A DNA stretch of 64,000 bases from Eumeta japonica (Eukaryota; Arthropoda; Insecta; Lepidoptera; Psychidae). Shown here in pieces: positions 35,501 through 45,452 of the stretch. How positions within the stretch are numbered: the first letter of the stretch is position 1; every line of letters begins with the position of its first letter. The position numbers and the translations under genes were made by a program. The DNA is taken from assembly GCA_005406025.1 (NCBI GenBank), contig BGZK01000097.1, forward strand, positions 434,001 through 498,000. The letters run 5' to 3'. Under the pieces are notes generated by a model. It had not been told where the DNA came from, did not search any database, and was given only the letters and a program-made list of their open reading frames with translations.

Positions 35501-37076
35501 CAAGTGCTCACAGTATTATTATAAATGTCCAACGATGTTGATCTCAAATTTCCTATGATTATTTTAAACTCATTAAGCTATTGCACGCAACAAACTATTT
35601 TAAAAGTTTTTTTTTGTGTAATGTTTAGTAAATAATATCTGTGTCTGCGTAGATGTTATCTAAAATAACCAAAAAAAAATTTTAAGTCAAATTCTTTAGT
35701 GTTAAGTTAATTAAAAGCACAACGCTCCTTTAAAATAATTAATAAAAATATACAAAAAACTACCTGTCGGTAAGAATAGTATCACCATCGACAAGAACGG
35801 GAACTGTTTGTTTGGGATTTATCTGAAAAAATAAAATTTTGTGTAATAGTACATTTTTTTCGTAAACTACAAATTTACGATTGTATTAATAATTTATTAG
35901 TTATATCAATCTGATTAATGTGACGAAATAACTAGAAGTTAACTTCTTATTTGCCGCAAATTTCATAAAATATGAAAGTATTATGTAACTTTGTCTCAAG
36001 GCAACCACTGGTCATTTACATAGTTAAGAGAATAAAAATGGATATGGACTTTTAGAGTTAAATTATGTGTAATCGGAAAAGTTTTGACTTGTATTTGTGC
36101 TTAACATGATCTCCTGTATTTTAAGTTAATATATAATAATTCTAAGTAATAATTTATGTAGTAAATAACTTTAAAGTACTTTCATCTAATGCCATAGGTC
36201 ATTTGATTATTTTTTACTTTGTATACACTAATGTGTGATTGGGAGTCAAATATAGATTACTATCATTAAAATAAGTTAAATAGAAAAGTAAGCAAAAGAA
36301 AGACAAACCAAATAATTAAAAAATAGCAAATAAAAAAATCGGAGAAATTAAACCGAGGCGTTATTTTTAATTTTCATTATAATTCTCGACGGTCAAAACA
36401 ACTGTTGCTTATTAGTTGTAAAAAAATTTTTTTTTCATTTGTACAAGTATGTTTTTAGACATTTAGAATCGTATTACAGCACTTATTCAGTTTTTAATAT
36501 ATACCGATTTGTGAGCTTTATAAAATTGACGTTAATCATATATTACAAAAAAAACATTGAATTGTAAACTTGTTATCTTTCCAAACGTATTCAACTGCTA
36601 CTCATAACGTTATCTGTTTACGTAGATAACTCTTGTTATAATTTATGAACATTTCGCAATTCAATGAAAATGCTTGCAGTATTTACTTTTTATTATTGAC
36701 AAATACTTAGCACAGTACAGGTGAGGAAAGCTGTGTAAGGAGAGCGAGAAAGGTAATTCGCAATAGCACTCCAGTGGATTATATGTTTATTATACTTGTT
36801 ATATATTGATTAATTATCTATATATTCGTTATATTATTTATATATTTAATATTGTATTGATACATTTATAACAAATTTTAACGGTATACTTAGTACATAC
36901 TAAAAATGTAAAAGCATTAAGTACCACACCTTAGTAAGTTCCTCACTCAAATGCTCTCCTTCTAAAATATTGACATCGATGTACTCTACTTTTTCCTCTT
37001 GACACAAACAATACACCATCATCATGGCGGCCTGCGAACCTGGATCCGTGTCCGATTTATACAACTTCAGCGTCAT
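29521..37076 (-). CDS. GST-B: divergent epsilon-like glutathione S-transferase, 218 aa
   Basis: Five coding exons splice in perfect phase: 37076-36930 (147 bp), 35822-35764 (59), 31999-31858 (142), 30586-30375 (212) and 29617-29521 (97). Together they total 657 bp. The protein starts MTLKLYKSDTDPGSQAAMMM. Exon 2 gives INPKQTVPVLVDGDTILTD with the VP cis-proline. Exon 3 begins SHKICCHLNAHHGYDDDMYP. Exon 4 contains VGDHITVADLCCIATVSALN. Exon 5 is RYPKQNLTTRNFYP, ending LLNSILT. Length and exon plan fit insect epsilon GSTs (cytosolic detoxification and glutathione conjugation). The usual SPP motif with the catalytic Ser is DPG here, so catalysis may be altered; a binding or non-canonical role is possible. 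A 5'-UTR intron may precede the ATG (AG near 37090). The gene is GST-A's upstream neighbour. Confidence 0.85.
29713..29755. repeat. Perfect 20-bp inverted repeat
   Basis: AAATGAATACATTTATATAC, a 3-base loop, then the exact complement. It lies in intron 4 of GST-B, close to exon 5. Confidence 0.9.
29760..30370 (-). other. Intron 4 of GST-B
   Basis: AT-rich; no internal feature recognised. Confidence 0.5.
30590..31855 (-). other. Intron 3 of GST-B
   Basis: It contains less AT-rich patches at 30.72-30.92 kb and 31.45-31.62 kb that look like dispersed-repeat pieces (GTGATCCACACGCTTGGCTA in the first). No ORF of note. Confidence 0.4.
32107..32160. repeat. Target-site duplication of the RTE-type LINE (3' side)
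   Basis: A 54-bp direct repeat, ACTATTTGACTATGCATG through TTGTATACATATAGAAAATA, matches 35153-35206 with two mismatches. It directly follows the LINE's 3' tail (minus orientation). Confidence 0.85.
32161..35152 (-). mobile_element. RTE-like LINE, nearly full length (3.0 kb), in intron 2 of GST-B
   Basis: The 54-bp direct repeats at 32107-32160 and 35153-35206 define the inserted segment. It holds one endonuclease/reverse-transcriptase reading frame on the minus strand, a 117-bp 3' UTR, and a tail of TAATAAA/ATT repeats at 32161. The first ~80 codons (YNVRSLLKPQQMELLKHSL, then HDIIGLSEVRRSG) are in a different frame from the main ORF, with the change near 34915. The element is in the same orientation as GST-B. 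The good ORF and the 96% match between the repeats suggest a fairly recent insertion. Confidence 0.85.
32278..34920 (-). CDS. LINE endonuclease/reverse transcriptase ORF (880 codons)
   Basis: The endonuclease (EEP fold) occupies about residues 1-185 and lacks its first strand: QVYAPT (46-51), MGDFNAK (80-86), QIDYIM (149-154) and SDHRLVRA (174-181). The reverse transcriptase covers about 400-680: SPGPDNIPNEA (406-416), AYVDYAKAFDS (531-541), KQGDPLSPKLF (591-601), and FADDIVLF with the catalytic Asp pair (631-638). The C-terminal tail reads WKWAGHMIRT, then KRARGRPIDRWTDDLRKIA and WRQLEEAYTREGP, as in RTE-clade elements. The start codon marks only where this frame opens. The true N-terminus lies upstream in another frame (STYNVRSLL near 35.07 kb), separated by a one-base shift. 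The product would nick target DNA and reverse-transcribe its own RNA. Confidence 0.9.
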   Translation of the reverse strand: MLHGQHGVGLLIKKEYKTNIDNYTGISESVCLLNLKFENTIISIIQVYAPTQDAIDKEINSFYDQINRARSLANGKQIIMGDFNAKIGQRKNTENSIIGPFCYGTRNQRGDRLVQYGIENNLTIIKFIFKKKTENLWTWTTPDKKSKNQIDYIMSNCPKLFQNIEILNNNNFASDHRLVRATIQIIKHKKCRANFERVISNLSTLQNQAQYLSNLTKKSENVFWEDTDDIETFYLKIETSIHQSYNEITTEKPKQDIISYETKELIKKRSELLHAPLKTQEERKELATLFKTTNKKLKQDYKTYRLKIIENNLLKTGSQKRAHKQLNSDKKWIPSLKSRKTTKTLQTREDLVKIASDFYKNLYDDENYEQCYKDNLNYNWETNSPVQLFNADEIIKNIDKLKIEKSPGPDNIPNEALKIGKPILIQHLITLFNKILETQNIPQKWGESRITLLYKKGDPQDIGNYRPISLLPTMYKLFAMCLEKRLEPDIEKHQTKEQAGFRPGFSTIDHIHTIEQIVEKYQEFKSPLYLAYVDYAKAFDSITHESIWQALKHQNIPDIYINIIKNIYIKSTSRVKLDRLGPKINIRRGVKQGDPLSPKLFIAVLQNIMKDLKWEGKGINIDGKYLSNLRFADDIVLFSTSSKQLEEMLTDLSDSSNTIGLQLNTSKTKVTTNSRQTPIIVNQTPIEYVDSYIYLGKLISFKSTRHKDELDRRINMSWKKFWSLKEILKSKLPLKLKKKVMDSCVLPCLTYGAQTWIYNKYTKTKIRTCQRSMERSILDLKLKDKHRSSDIRHKTKLINAGKHAQQLKWKWAGHMIRTTGERWTKLVTTWKGPKGKRARGRPIDRWTDDLRKIAGDNWIEAAGDRAQWRQLEEAYTREGP
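35153..35206. repeat. Target-site duplication of the RTE-type LINE (5' side)
   Basis: Second copy of the 54-bp direct repeat at 32107-32160, with two substitutions. Confidence 0.85.
35830..36925 (-). other. Intron 1 of GST-B
   Basis: Very AT-rich; no feature recognised. Confidence 0.5.
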
Positions 37077-37079
37077 TTT

Positions 37080-37600
37080 AGCGGATAAATCTTTAATGAA
37101 ACCAAACACTTTTACAATACCAGCAGCCTTTGTTTACATTTCAATATCGAAACAAAACTGAAGCAAAACTTACCAAAAAATTACCTAAAGCATGAATAAA
37201 TAGGTGAAACTTTTAGGTTTTCAGAATCACGACACAGCAATAAAATGCTCTATACAGAAAAATTCGTGATGTATATATACAGCCAAATGGAGTATTAAAA
37301 AACACGACCACACGCACACTAGACCGAGTAAACAAAACGAACCATCACGAAGAGCATTCAGAACACAGCGGTCTAGGCGAAAGCCACTGAAAATAACCTT
37401 ATAATGAAATCACATTTAACGTTGAAGATTTTGTTTCCATGTAGTGTGAGCACTCGCGCCCGCCCCTCGCGGCGCCGTCGTGGCGTGTGACACTGGGACG
37501 TGTCCAGTGTGCGTTTAGACGCGTCACGTCATCGGCCTTGACCTTATCGCAGTTCGGTTTATGCACGTCTAAAATACTATTATTATAACAAATACGTCGA
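37080..37600 (-). promoter_or_regulatory. Probable upstream region of GST-B
   Basis: A GC- and CpG-rich block at 37.45-37.56 kb (CGCGCCCGCCCCTCGCGGCG, then GCGTCACGTCATCGG) stands out from AT-rich surroundings 370-480 bp upstream of the GST-B ATG. It includes a CRE-like TGACGT. Position suggests a promoter or first untranslated exon. No TATA box or start site could be fixed. Confidence 0.3.
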
Positions 37601-39130
37601 CGTCCACGTTTAAATATAAAATATTATCGTCTGGATCAGAAAAAATAGTGTTGTCTATGGAATGGTAGTGCTCTCTATGGATGTAAGGTTTATCAGGTAA
37701 ATTTCATCAGCTTAGTGCAAGAAGTCACCGAGTGCCAGAAATCATTAAGTGCGTTAAATACATCATAGTAATCGCCTTTTTGAATACGGTATTTTACTGA
37801 ATTCACTGAAATTCTATCTAAACTAACTTCGCTTTTACTGCTAGGACATAAAGTCTATAACCGTATATAAATGATGTACCAACTTTCAAAAAATAATAAT
37901 TTTTCTTAATGTTTTATAGAAAAAAATTTTTCATGGAAAAATTAAACAGTATTACTTTTATTTTTCTGTTTTTTTCTTAAGTTAAAAATTTATTATAAAC
38001 TAAGTATTGACATTTTTAAACTTTTATGACGTGATCTTGATCCAAAAAGAGAAAAAAATATATTTAAACATTTTTTAAATTTACAATAAAGACGAAAGAT
38101 TTTAAATTAACAATCATCTAACTTGTTATAAAATTGACTTTAAGTTAAATTCTGACGGGAATATATTCTTTGAAGTATCCTGAATTCACAATAATATATT
38201 CAAACTATTAAATTATTATTTAATACCTTAAAAAAATTATTTAGTGTGACGTACTCGATTTAGACCTCAAAATGCTGCGCCGAGACCCATTTTAAGCGTT
38301 AAATTAAAATTATAAATAGTTAAGGTAGAGTTTCGGTAATTAAGAGTTTTTTATATGAAATTTCCTCCTCTTTTGGAATTTTTTTTTTTTTTAATTCTTT
38401 AAATATTAATAGTTTACGAGATATCGGCGAAAAACGAAATACCTTTTTTTCATCTTTACTTGTTTATTACATTTGCAATTTTTTATTTGCTTTCGATGCA
38501 TTTTTTAGATATTATTCCGGATCGAATGAGCTATAGCACGCATTTTTAGGACCAGTATCTGTATTTTTCACCGTTTTCAACTTGTTACCTAGACCATTTC
38601 CATTGAGTGTTAGATAAGTAGTCTCGAACGCAAAAATCACTAAGTGTGTTTAATGACTTTTTATATATCAAATGAAGAAGTCAAAATACAAAGTTTTGTA
38701 TAAAAAACTTATTCAGTTTCTTACTCGTCAGGAGTGCCGATGTCAAAATTATATTCCAATTTTTTATTATTTTCCTTGTTTCTCAATTTTTTTAATATGT
38801 CATTAACTTGTAAGGGTATTGGATTGCCTTTAAACCACGTAGGCTTCATATAACTACCCAAAAACCAACTACAATTTTCAGGATTAACTTCAACGCAGCA
38901 AAAATTGGTTGCATGAAGCTACATTGAATTAACATAAAATGTGCACAAAATTTTCTGTTTCAGTTAGATCTAGTGCGGTGGAATCACATCGGAGTCGATT
39001 ATTTAATATTCTTTACAAAATGCTTTTCGTCTTTGTTTGTTAAATATGTTTTTTGGAACAGCTGCTATTTAGAGTCATTGATATACATTACTTGATCCCA
39101 TAAAGAAGGACATTAAACTACTGAAAAGCT
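37600..39130. other. AT-rich spacer, probably repeat-derived
   Basis: Poly-T runs and low complexity. The part next to 39.1 kb may be the 3' flank of the repeat-encoded ORF described next. Confidence 0.4.
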
Positions 39131-39136
39131 TGAATT

Positions 39137-39544
39137 TTATCTACGAGGATCTACGGGATCCGTCAGTAATACAAACATTTCCTGGAAATCCGTTCGTCTT
39201 GGAGATATTTTAAAAGACTTCACTTTCCTTGTGTTACAAAAAGCCCCTGTGTAATCACAGCCCGTAAATGCGTGGAAAGCTGACAGACCCAGGCATAAAG
39301 TAGGTTCCAATTTCACTGCAAGCTCAGTAAAGTTAATGCAATCAAGATCTTTCTTATTGTTTTTCTGTGATGATGAACCCGCTAACCGATTTCGAGTCAG
39401 TGGAAGTTTATATACTATTATATACAAAGTGGCCAGTAAGATTACCAATACATTGATAAATTTGCTTTGACAAATATTTTCGAATAAGGTGGCGCTTTTG
39501 ATACATGAACCATTATCCGTGTATCTGCCTCTCCATGTTGACAT
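39137..39544 (-). pseudogene. Fragment of a repeat-encoded protein with HAFTGCDYT motif
   Basis: A 135-codon open frame reads DLDCINFTELAVKLEPTLCL, GLSAFHAFTGCDYTGAFCNT, RKVKSFKI, ending FVLLTDPVDPRR. L-x-FHAFTGCD(Y/T)T-x-AF-x-x-KGK is a motif I remember from many uncharacterised, multi-copy proteins in insect and cnidarian genomes. The canonical KGK is changed to TRK. It looks like the C-terminal part only, with no upstream continuation. Function unknown. Confidence 0.45.
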
Positions 39545-39769
39545 AAATAATGTTCTTCTTCACTTTTCACGACGTGATTAAATTTCTAACAGTATGGGAA
39601 GAAAAACATTATTGCCTGTTATATTTTTTTTAGGTAATTAAAACTAGATTTTGATTTTCTAAATAATTGGCTAAGAATTTTACCATAGCTTGCTTTTTGG
39701 AAAGATGAAAAGGTAATTTTTGGGATTTCCGAGAAAATCGTTAGGTCTTAGTTAAAGAGGTCTTTCGAT

Positions 39770-42660
39770 GACATACTGAAACAGATTCTGAGGTCTACTA
39801 AAAAAAATACTAAAATATATTTCGAGTTCATAGAAACGCAGTGTAATTCATTCTTTTGACGATTTTTTGCCGTTGGAAGCAATAAAAAAAAGCAATCTTT
39901 TGTTTCGGACGTCTTTAGTTAGACTAACGCGTTTCTCTATTAGTAAATAAAAAAAATTCGTATTAAGAAAGACGTGTTTCGGTTCACATAAATTGTCATG
40001 GACATGTGTCGTTGTTTAAAGGCACGATTGACCATTAAAAAAAAAAGTTCACAGTACATCTTAGAAAATTGACCCTAATTTGGCCGACGTGCATGCGCCG
40101 ATGCTGAGCTGGGCACGCAGAGAAGGCAATCGTTTTTGGGACACGCAAAAGGCGAGTCGATTTTTGAACCCGTAGAGAGGAGTTCGGGACGCACCCCGGA
40201 GGCCGCGATCGCCGCTGACCTCGGCACGACCGCGGGTGAATCGAGACGAGCGAGTTGCTAAGTTAAAATGCATTCTGAAATCCAACGAAAACGTTACGGA
40301 CGGTGACTGTCAGGAAAGAAATATTATTGTATATTAATATATATTTAATATTTTATTATTATCTTCCATGTGTGCAGATTCCCCTAATAAATAGTTATCT
40401 TTCAGGCTGGCAATTCATTTGCCAGAACGAGCACTGGCTCCCGGGAGCTGTCTCTAAATTTGGAATAAATTTTATTAACCGAGATATTAAATTCTAGCCC
40501 AGTCTTTCTCCGAAAAGCGCAGCGCCGTAGGAAAAGAATCCTGCCATTGATTCCTATACTAGCAGACATCAATTCAACGCTTCAAGGACTGGTGCGCGGC
40601 CACCCGGTGACGGCCGCCTCACGCGCGTTAGGCCTGTTTCGCCCGCCGATCAAGCCGCCAGTCGGGAAACGCTGTCCGGGCGCGCAGCATGCGCGCGCAC
40701 CCACCGATCGCGTCACACCTCGCAATACGGTGGAAAACAAACATGAGAGGACTTTCGATATCAATTATATGAAAGAGTTTTCCACCCTTGGTGAATTGAA
40801 CTCACAGTATCCAACTGTGAGCTCGAAGAAAACTACAATAGAACACGAAAAAATAGGAGAAGACGCAGGCGAAGTGAGTTGCGTCGAAAGGCCGGCCTTC
40901 GGAGCGGGCCTGTATCGATGAGCCCCTGAAGACGGACCGACAGACGCGCGCTTCAGCGAAGGACTCGGCCGCGCCAGTCCACGCCGCACCTCAGGTGCTG
41001 CTCATTACATCAGAAATTCAGCCCCAGCAGTCGGTGCGTGGCGGCGTATGAGCGCGCGTGCCCGCCCGACAAACAACGGCTGCATCCGTCCCTACAGCCA
41101 ACTTACTCGACAACGACCATGCCCACACAAACATCGAAGCACTCGAAGGCAGACTAGCGGCCCTCGAGGCCTCCGCGTCAGAGCTGCGAGAACTCATTCT
41201 AGACTTTTTGCAGCCTGCATCAGCCGCTCACAAATAAGAGAAGGACACATAATCCCCCTCTTCATCTATCCGACGAGTTTTTTAACCCGCCGAGAAGACG
41301 TCTACGCATGTGATTGAGTCATACACCCGTCCCACACCTGCGGCTTAATCCATTGAGTCGCAGATGACCCACTAACGAATGTTCCGACGGTACGGCTTCC
41401 GATCGAGGACAGATTTTGAGATCTGGGTCGCTTCGATTTAATTAGTCTAAATTCGACCCATCTAATTGGTAAGAATAAGAATGCAGCTGCATGCTGCATT
41501 CAGCCTGCAATCCACTGCACCCGCTCAATACGGCACCTTCCTGCGCTACTGCACTAGTCTACAGTCTACTATAGTACATAGCATACGTATCGGCGTATCA
41601 GAAGTGAAGCTCTGCACCTCTATAGACACCTGGTGTCCAGAGGTATTATTTCGACGACCTAAGTTGGCGAGGCGCCGCTCCTGCGAAATATTCAAGCGGT
41701 CAGCAAAACCAAAAACGAGTCCTTAAGCGTTCCATACTCGTGCGCCAATTCCGTTTCATTTATTTAAAGAAATTAATTTAAGTAGCGTTTTAATACGTGT
41801 ATGAACAAATCGAAGTGATCAACCGCACTTAGGAAATTCGATCATAGGGTGATTGATTTTATTGAGATCGATATTTTATTCGATATTATTTGTCTCACCT
41901 GAGACCTAAGATAATACCAACCGATACGTCGATTATAATATATTATAGATAGTCTCATATTGAGCTTCTACTTTCATAGCTCTAATGCTAAAGACGTTTG
42001 TTCTGAGGTTGCGATGCTTGAGAAGTATCGATTATACCATAACATTTTATATAGGCATTATCAGTGTGACCAAAACTTTAGAAAACCCAGAAAATTAAAT
42101 ATTTTCTTTCTTTATAATTGATATTGAAAATTTCTAATCTCCAATCCGTAAGATATAACATAAAAAAATAATTGTTATATCTTTCAGATCGAACAGGCTT
42201 CATAGGGTGGAACAATACATTTCATATGGACGTGCAAAAATGTGTCGCCTTGATTCCAAACTCAAAACGGAACAGAGAGCTAGACTACGGTCGCTCCAAT
42301 TTCCTAACGGTCTCGCTACGGCCGACTTATATCCGTACAACATACAGAACGAGTTAGAAAACACGAAACACTCTGACGCTGTAAGCGCGGACAGAGAGCA
42401 CACAGCTCTATTTTTCATGGAGCGTGAAAAGCACCCGAAACGAAACATCAGCGCGTGGAGTTTAGCGACGACCTGATAAAACCTAGATTCAGATCGTAAA
42501 CCCTGAGAGAGTCCAAATTTTGCTCTCGATTTAAAACCAGACTGTTTCATGCTACATAATTTACTACATTAATTGACTAGACGGTCACGTGTGCTAAAGC
42601 ACATGTATATAATCAAACAGTAGATACACGTGTAGACCATATTGGGTTCCGTTTCAATAC
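39770..42660 (+). mobile_element. Repeat element copy 1 (inverted partner at 60.57-63.23 kb)
   Basis: Blocks here reappear in reverse complement at 60.57-63.23 kb. ACATGTGTCGTTGTTTAAAG (39.99-40.02) matches 62.97-63.0. TTGAACC and GACTCG with TTTTGCGTGTCCCAAAA (40.14-40.16) match 62.21-62.25. TTTATTAACCGAGA (40.47) matches 61.96. TGAGGTTGCGATGCTTGAGA (42.0) matches 61.14-61.16. GGTCGCT with CCTAACGGTC (42.29) matches 60.89-60.91. GGGTTCCGTTTCA (42.65) matches 60.58. Conserved blocks look roughly 75-80% identical. The middle differs: this copy has a GC-rich insert at 40.54-41.3 kb. No transposase was recognised, so the class is unknown. Confidence 0.7.
40540..41300 (+). other. GC-rich island with coiled-coil coding potential inside repeat copy 1
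   Basis: About 60% GC in a window that is otherwise near one-third GC. One frame (40547-40921) encodes 124 residues, including RPPIKPPVGKRCPGAQHARA. A different frame near 41.1-41.23 kb reads LLDNDHAHTNIEALEGRLAA, LEASASELRELILDFLQPAS, a short heptad-like coiled coil. The pieces are not joined in one frame. They could be a decayed gag-like or ORF1-like protein of a nested retroelement. Absent from the partner copy. Confidence 0.35.
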
Positions 42661-42669
42661 GGTCTGTGG

Positions 42670-45440
42670 AACTCGAAGCCGACTTTAACGTTTATAGTCT
42701 CTTATGGAGAGTGTTATGTGTTTATCAAAAACTATATAAATGTCAGAGGCAATTAGTTGAGCACAATTTTATTAAGATCGCTTCGACAAATCTCTGCAGC
42801 ATAGACGATCCGATTACATACACGTAAATAAAAACCGTCTATTATTTCAATATCGATAGCAATGGGCTTAACTGTTTCGACTTTAGACTGCAATATTTGG
42901 GTTAGTTTGGATTTGTCAGTTTTTAGCAAGTGACCAGTACACGAGAAAAATACAGGCGGCACAGACGCTAAGAGAAACGTTGATGTATTCGTCATACTAA
43001 CCGCAAGTAATCGGCCAAAGATTGCATTTTAAGAAACGGAATTTTGAGTTTTACCTTTGCTGGTATGAGCTTCGATGACAGATTAAGAAGCGAAAATTTA
43101 AGCTCTTAAATCTAGTCAACCATAGATTCCAAAAAAAATTTATAAGGCAACTGAATACAGTTAGATTGGAAACAAAATAAACTTTTGTTTGATATGTAAT
43201 ACGATTAAATACCTTATGAGGGTATATTAATTACGCTTACTTACCTGTTTATACCCGGCAACTCCATAATTGCACAGTGGGAAAAGTAGGCAACCATTAT
43301 TTTTTCAATTATTTGGTGTTCATTCTCTCAGCTGATCTTGAATTTTCATAAATAACTAGATCAAAAGTAGACCAAAAAAAGTTTATTATAAATTTAACTG
43401 TTTAACATCATTGTCATGTGATTTAAATGCAACCTATTTGCGATGAATCAATGTATGCATTACTTAGCATATATTCTTTGTTATCGTTAAATAACAGAGT
43501 AGGGTATATATTTTGTTATACCGGATCTCGTACTAATAGCGATGCAGAAATAATATAGCTTCCTATTAGTAACAGAATTTTTGTAATCTAGCAAGTAGTT
43601 AAAAAATTATTCTCAACATCTTAATATACAAACTTTGCTTTTTTATAAAATTATTGTAGAAAATGGAAATCAAATACTTCTTTTGTTTTAAAAAAATGAC
43701 AACACATGAAATGATATATTTATATAACTTATTAATCAATGAAAATTGTTATAAAATTATTATCAAAACACATGCATGCGCATGCGCATACATACACACA
43801 CATGCAAATATATAAAAACAAATGAATATGTCATTTGCGCAATCACATGTTTTGACTGTAATCAATTTTTCATAAAGATCGGTCAATTCGTTCTAAGTTA
43901 TAAAAATAGATATATACAGACAGACAGCTAGACAAATAGGCAGAGAGTAGCCTAACATTTGTGCAAACATATATTCTGACTGTACACCATTTTTCATCAA
44001 GATTGGTCAAGCAATTCTTGACAGATAAACATGACAATGGCCTATCATTTGTGCAATCTCATGTTTATTTTACACAATCACATGTACATTTTTTACTTAA
44101 AAAAGAATCATGTATTTTGATTTTTTAGTGTTATAGTAATTTAAGCGTTAAGGAAAAATTAAATCAAAGTGTAGTTGTGTGTCCTTTTCTTTACATTTCA
44201 TTAGCTTCCTTTAATTTAAATCATAACTGTTAGGTACTGAACATCATGCATATTAATTTTTTTAATAAAATAAAATATACTATCTAGGGTTCAAAAAGTA
44301 TATTAAGTACAGGGTTCCACTGCAAATCTTGTGAAAGAACTGAAGTTGTTTGTATACTCAAAATGGATGGACCATATTGATTGCTTTCAAAATAGAAACT
44401 AGCAACTTACTGAAGGATTGAAGATTTAAAATTCTGAAAGCAGTTGATCCTGAAGGCCATCCCTAAAACCTTTCGCTGTGATATGTCTTTAAGGTCGTTG
44501 AGTTTCAAAATAGATTGTCTGTAAGTTTTTGAGATTTTCCACCTAAAATCTCGAAAATCGAGATCGTAAGTCGTAGAAATCTATAGAGGATAGGCTTATA
44601 CCCAACCGTTTTGTTCAACAATTAAAACAATAACATGACCTAAATAGATTAACCATGACGTATTGCGATGCCTAAATTTTCTCATGAATTGCACTAGATT
44701 ATCCTTTTGATATTAAAATATTGTATACTAAGTTGCGTACAACGTTGTATAATAAGTGTTATCATCGTATTAATGATAAAAGTTGTTAGTAACTTTTAAC
44801 CCTCACCGCGTCCGAGTAAATGGTTTAAGGTTCAAACCCTTCAATGTGAACATATAATAAAATCGTAAAGGAGCCATATTTGTAACGTTAAATTTTTATA
44901 TACCATCACCAAATCGAAACCGTTATCGATCACGGAATCTAAATTGCAACCGAAACAGGGAACACGATCAAAAGCCGAGACCGGAAAGGATCAAAATCGA
45001 AAATGGGACAAATCGGCATCGAGAGCGGAAACGCGAAAAGAATCAATAATGAGGTAGCGATCGGGATAATGATTACGGCGTGATCGTTCGATATATAAGA
45101 TGAAGAAATCAATTGTACGTCTACGCGGGCGGTGACGATGGCGTCAGCTAATCTAGAATAAACGATTATGGAAGGACATACTTCAACAGATGGTTATAGT
45201 CTGATACTATGTATATAATTTGATAAGCCTGAGATATATTTTCCCTGTGTTAGTATGAATTTACTAACTACAAACACCAAGATTTCTGATGGGTCGATCA
45301 TAAACTAGTGTGTGTTCACACTTCCAGGAGTGAATAAAAACGATTACTCCTTTATTATGTTTATTCTGAATATCTCTGATTAGAAAAGGTTATATTTGAA
45401 TTATAAATTTTACTACAATATAGTTCTTATTTTGACAGAC
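42670..45440. other. Spacer downstream of GST-C
   Basis: No gene recognised. An 80-codon minus-strand frame at 42.75-43.0 kb has no known motif. Diverged tandem segments lie at 43.83-44.1 kb (next entry). A possible AATAAA for GST-C lies on the minus strand near 45.35 kb. Confidence 0.4.
43825..44085. repeat. Diverged tandem segments
   Basis: CATTTG(C/T)GCAA, CAT-ATGTTTTGACTGTA, then AT-TTTTCAT-AAGAT-GGTCAA recur at about 43.83 and 43.96 kb, with a third partial start at 44.05 kb. Units are about 130 and 90 bp. CAGACAGACAG between them resembles 3' parts of dispersed lepidopteran repeats. Confidence 0.5.
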
Positions 45441-45452
45441 GACTATTATGGT

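Noticed and set aside
42172..42550. Overlapping ORFs of 61-116 codons on both strands
   Set aside because: They lie in the conserved part of repeat copy 1. The frames are not kept in copy 2 and no motif is seen.
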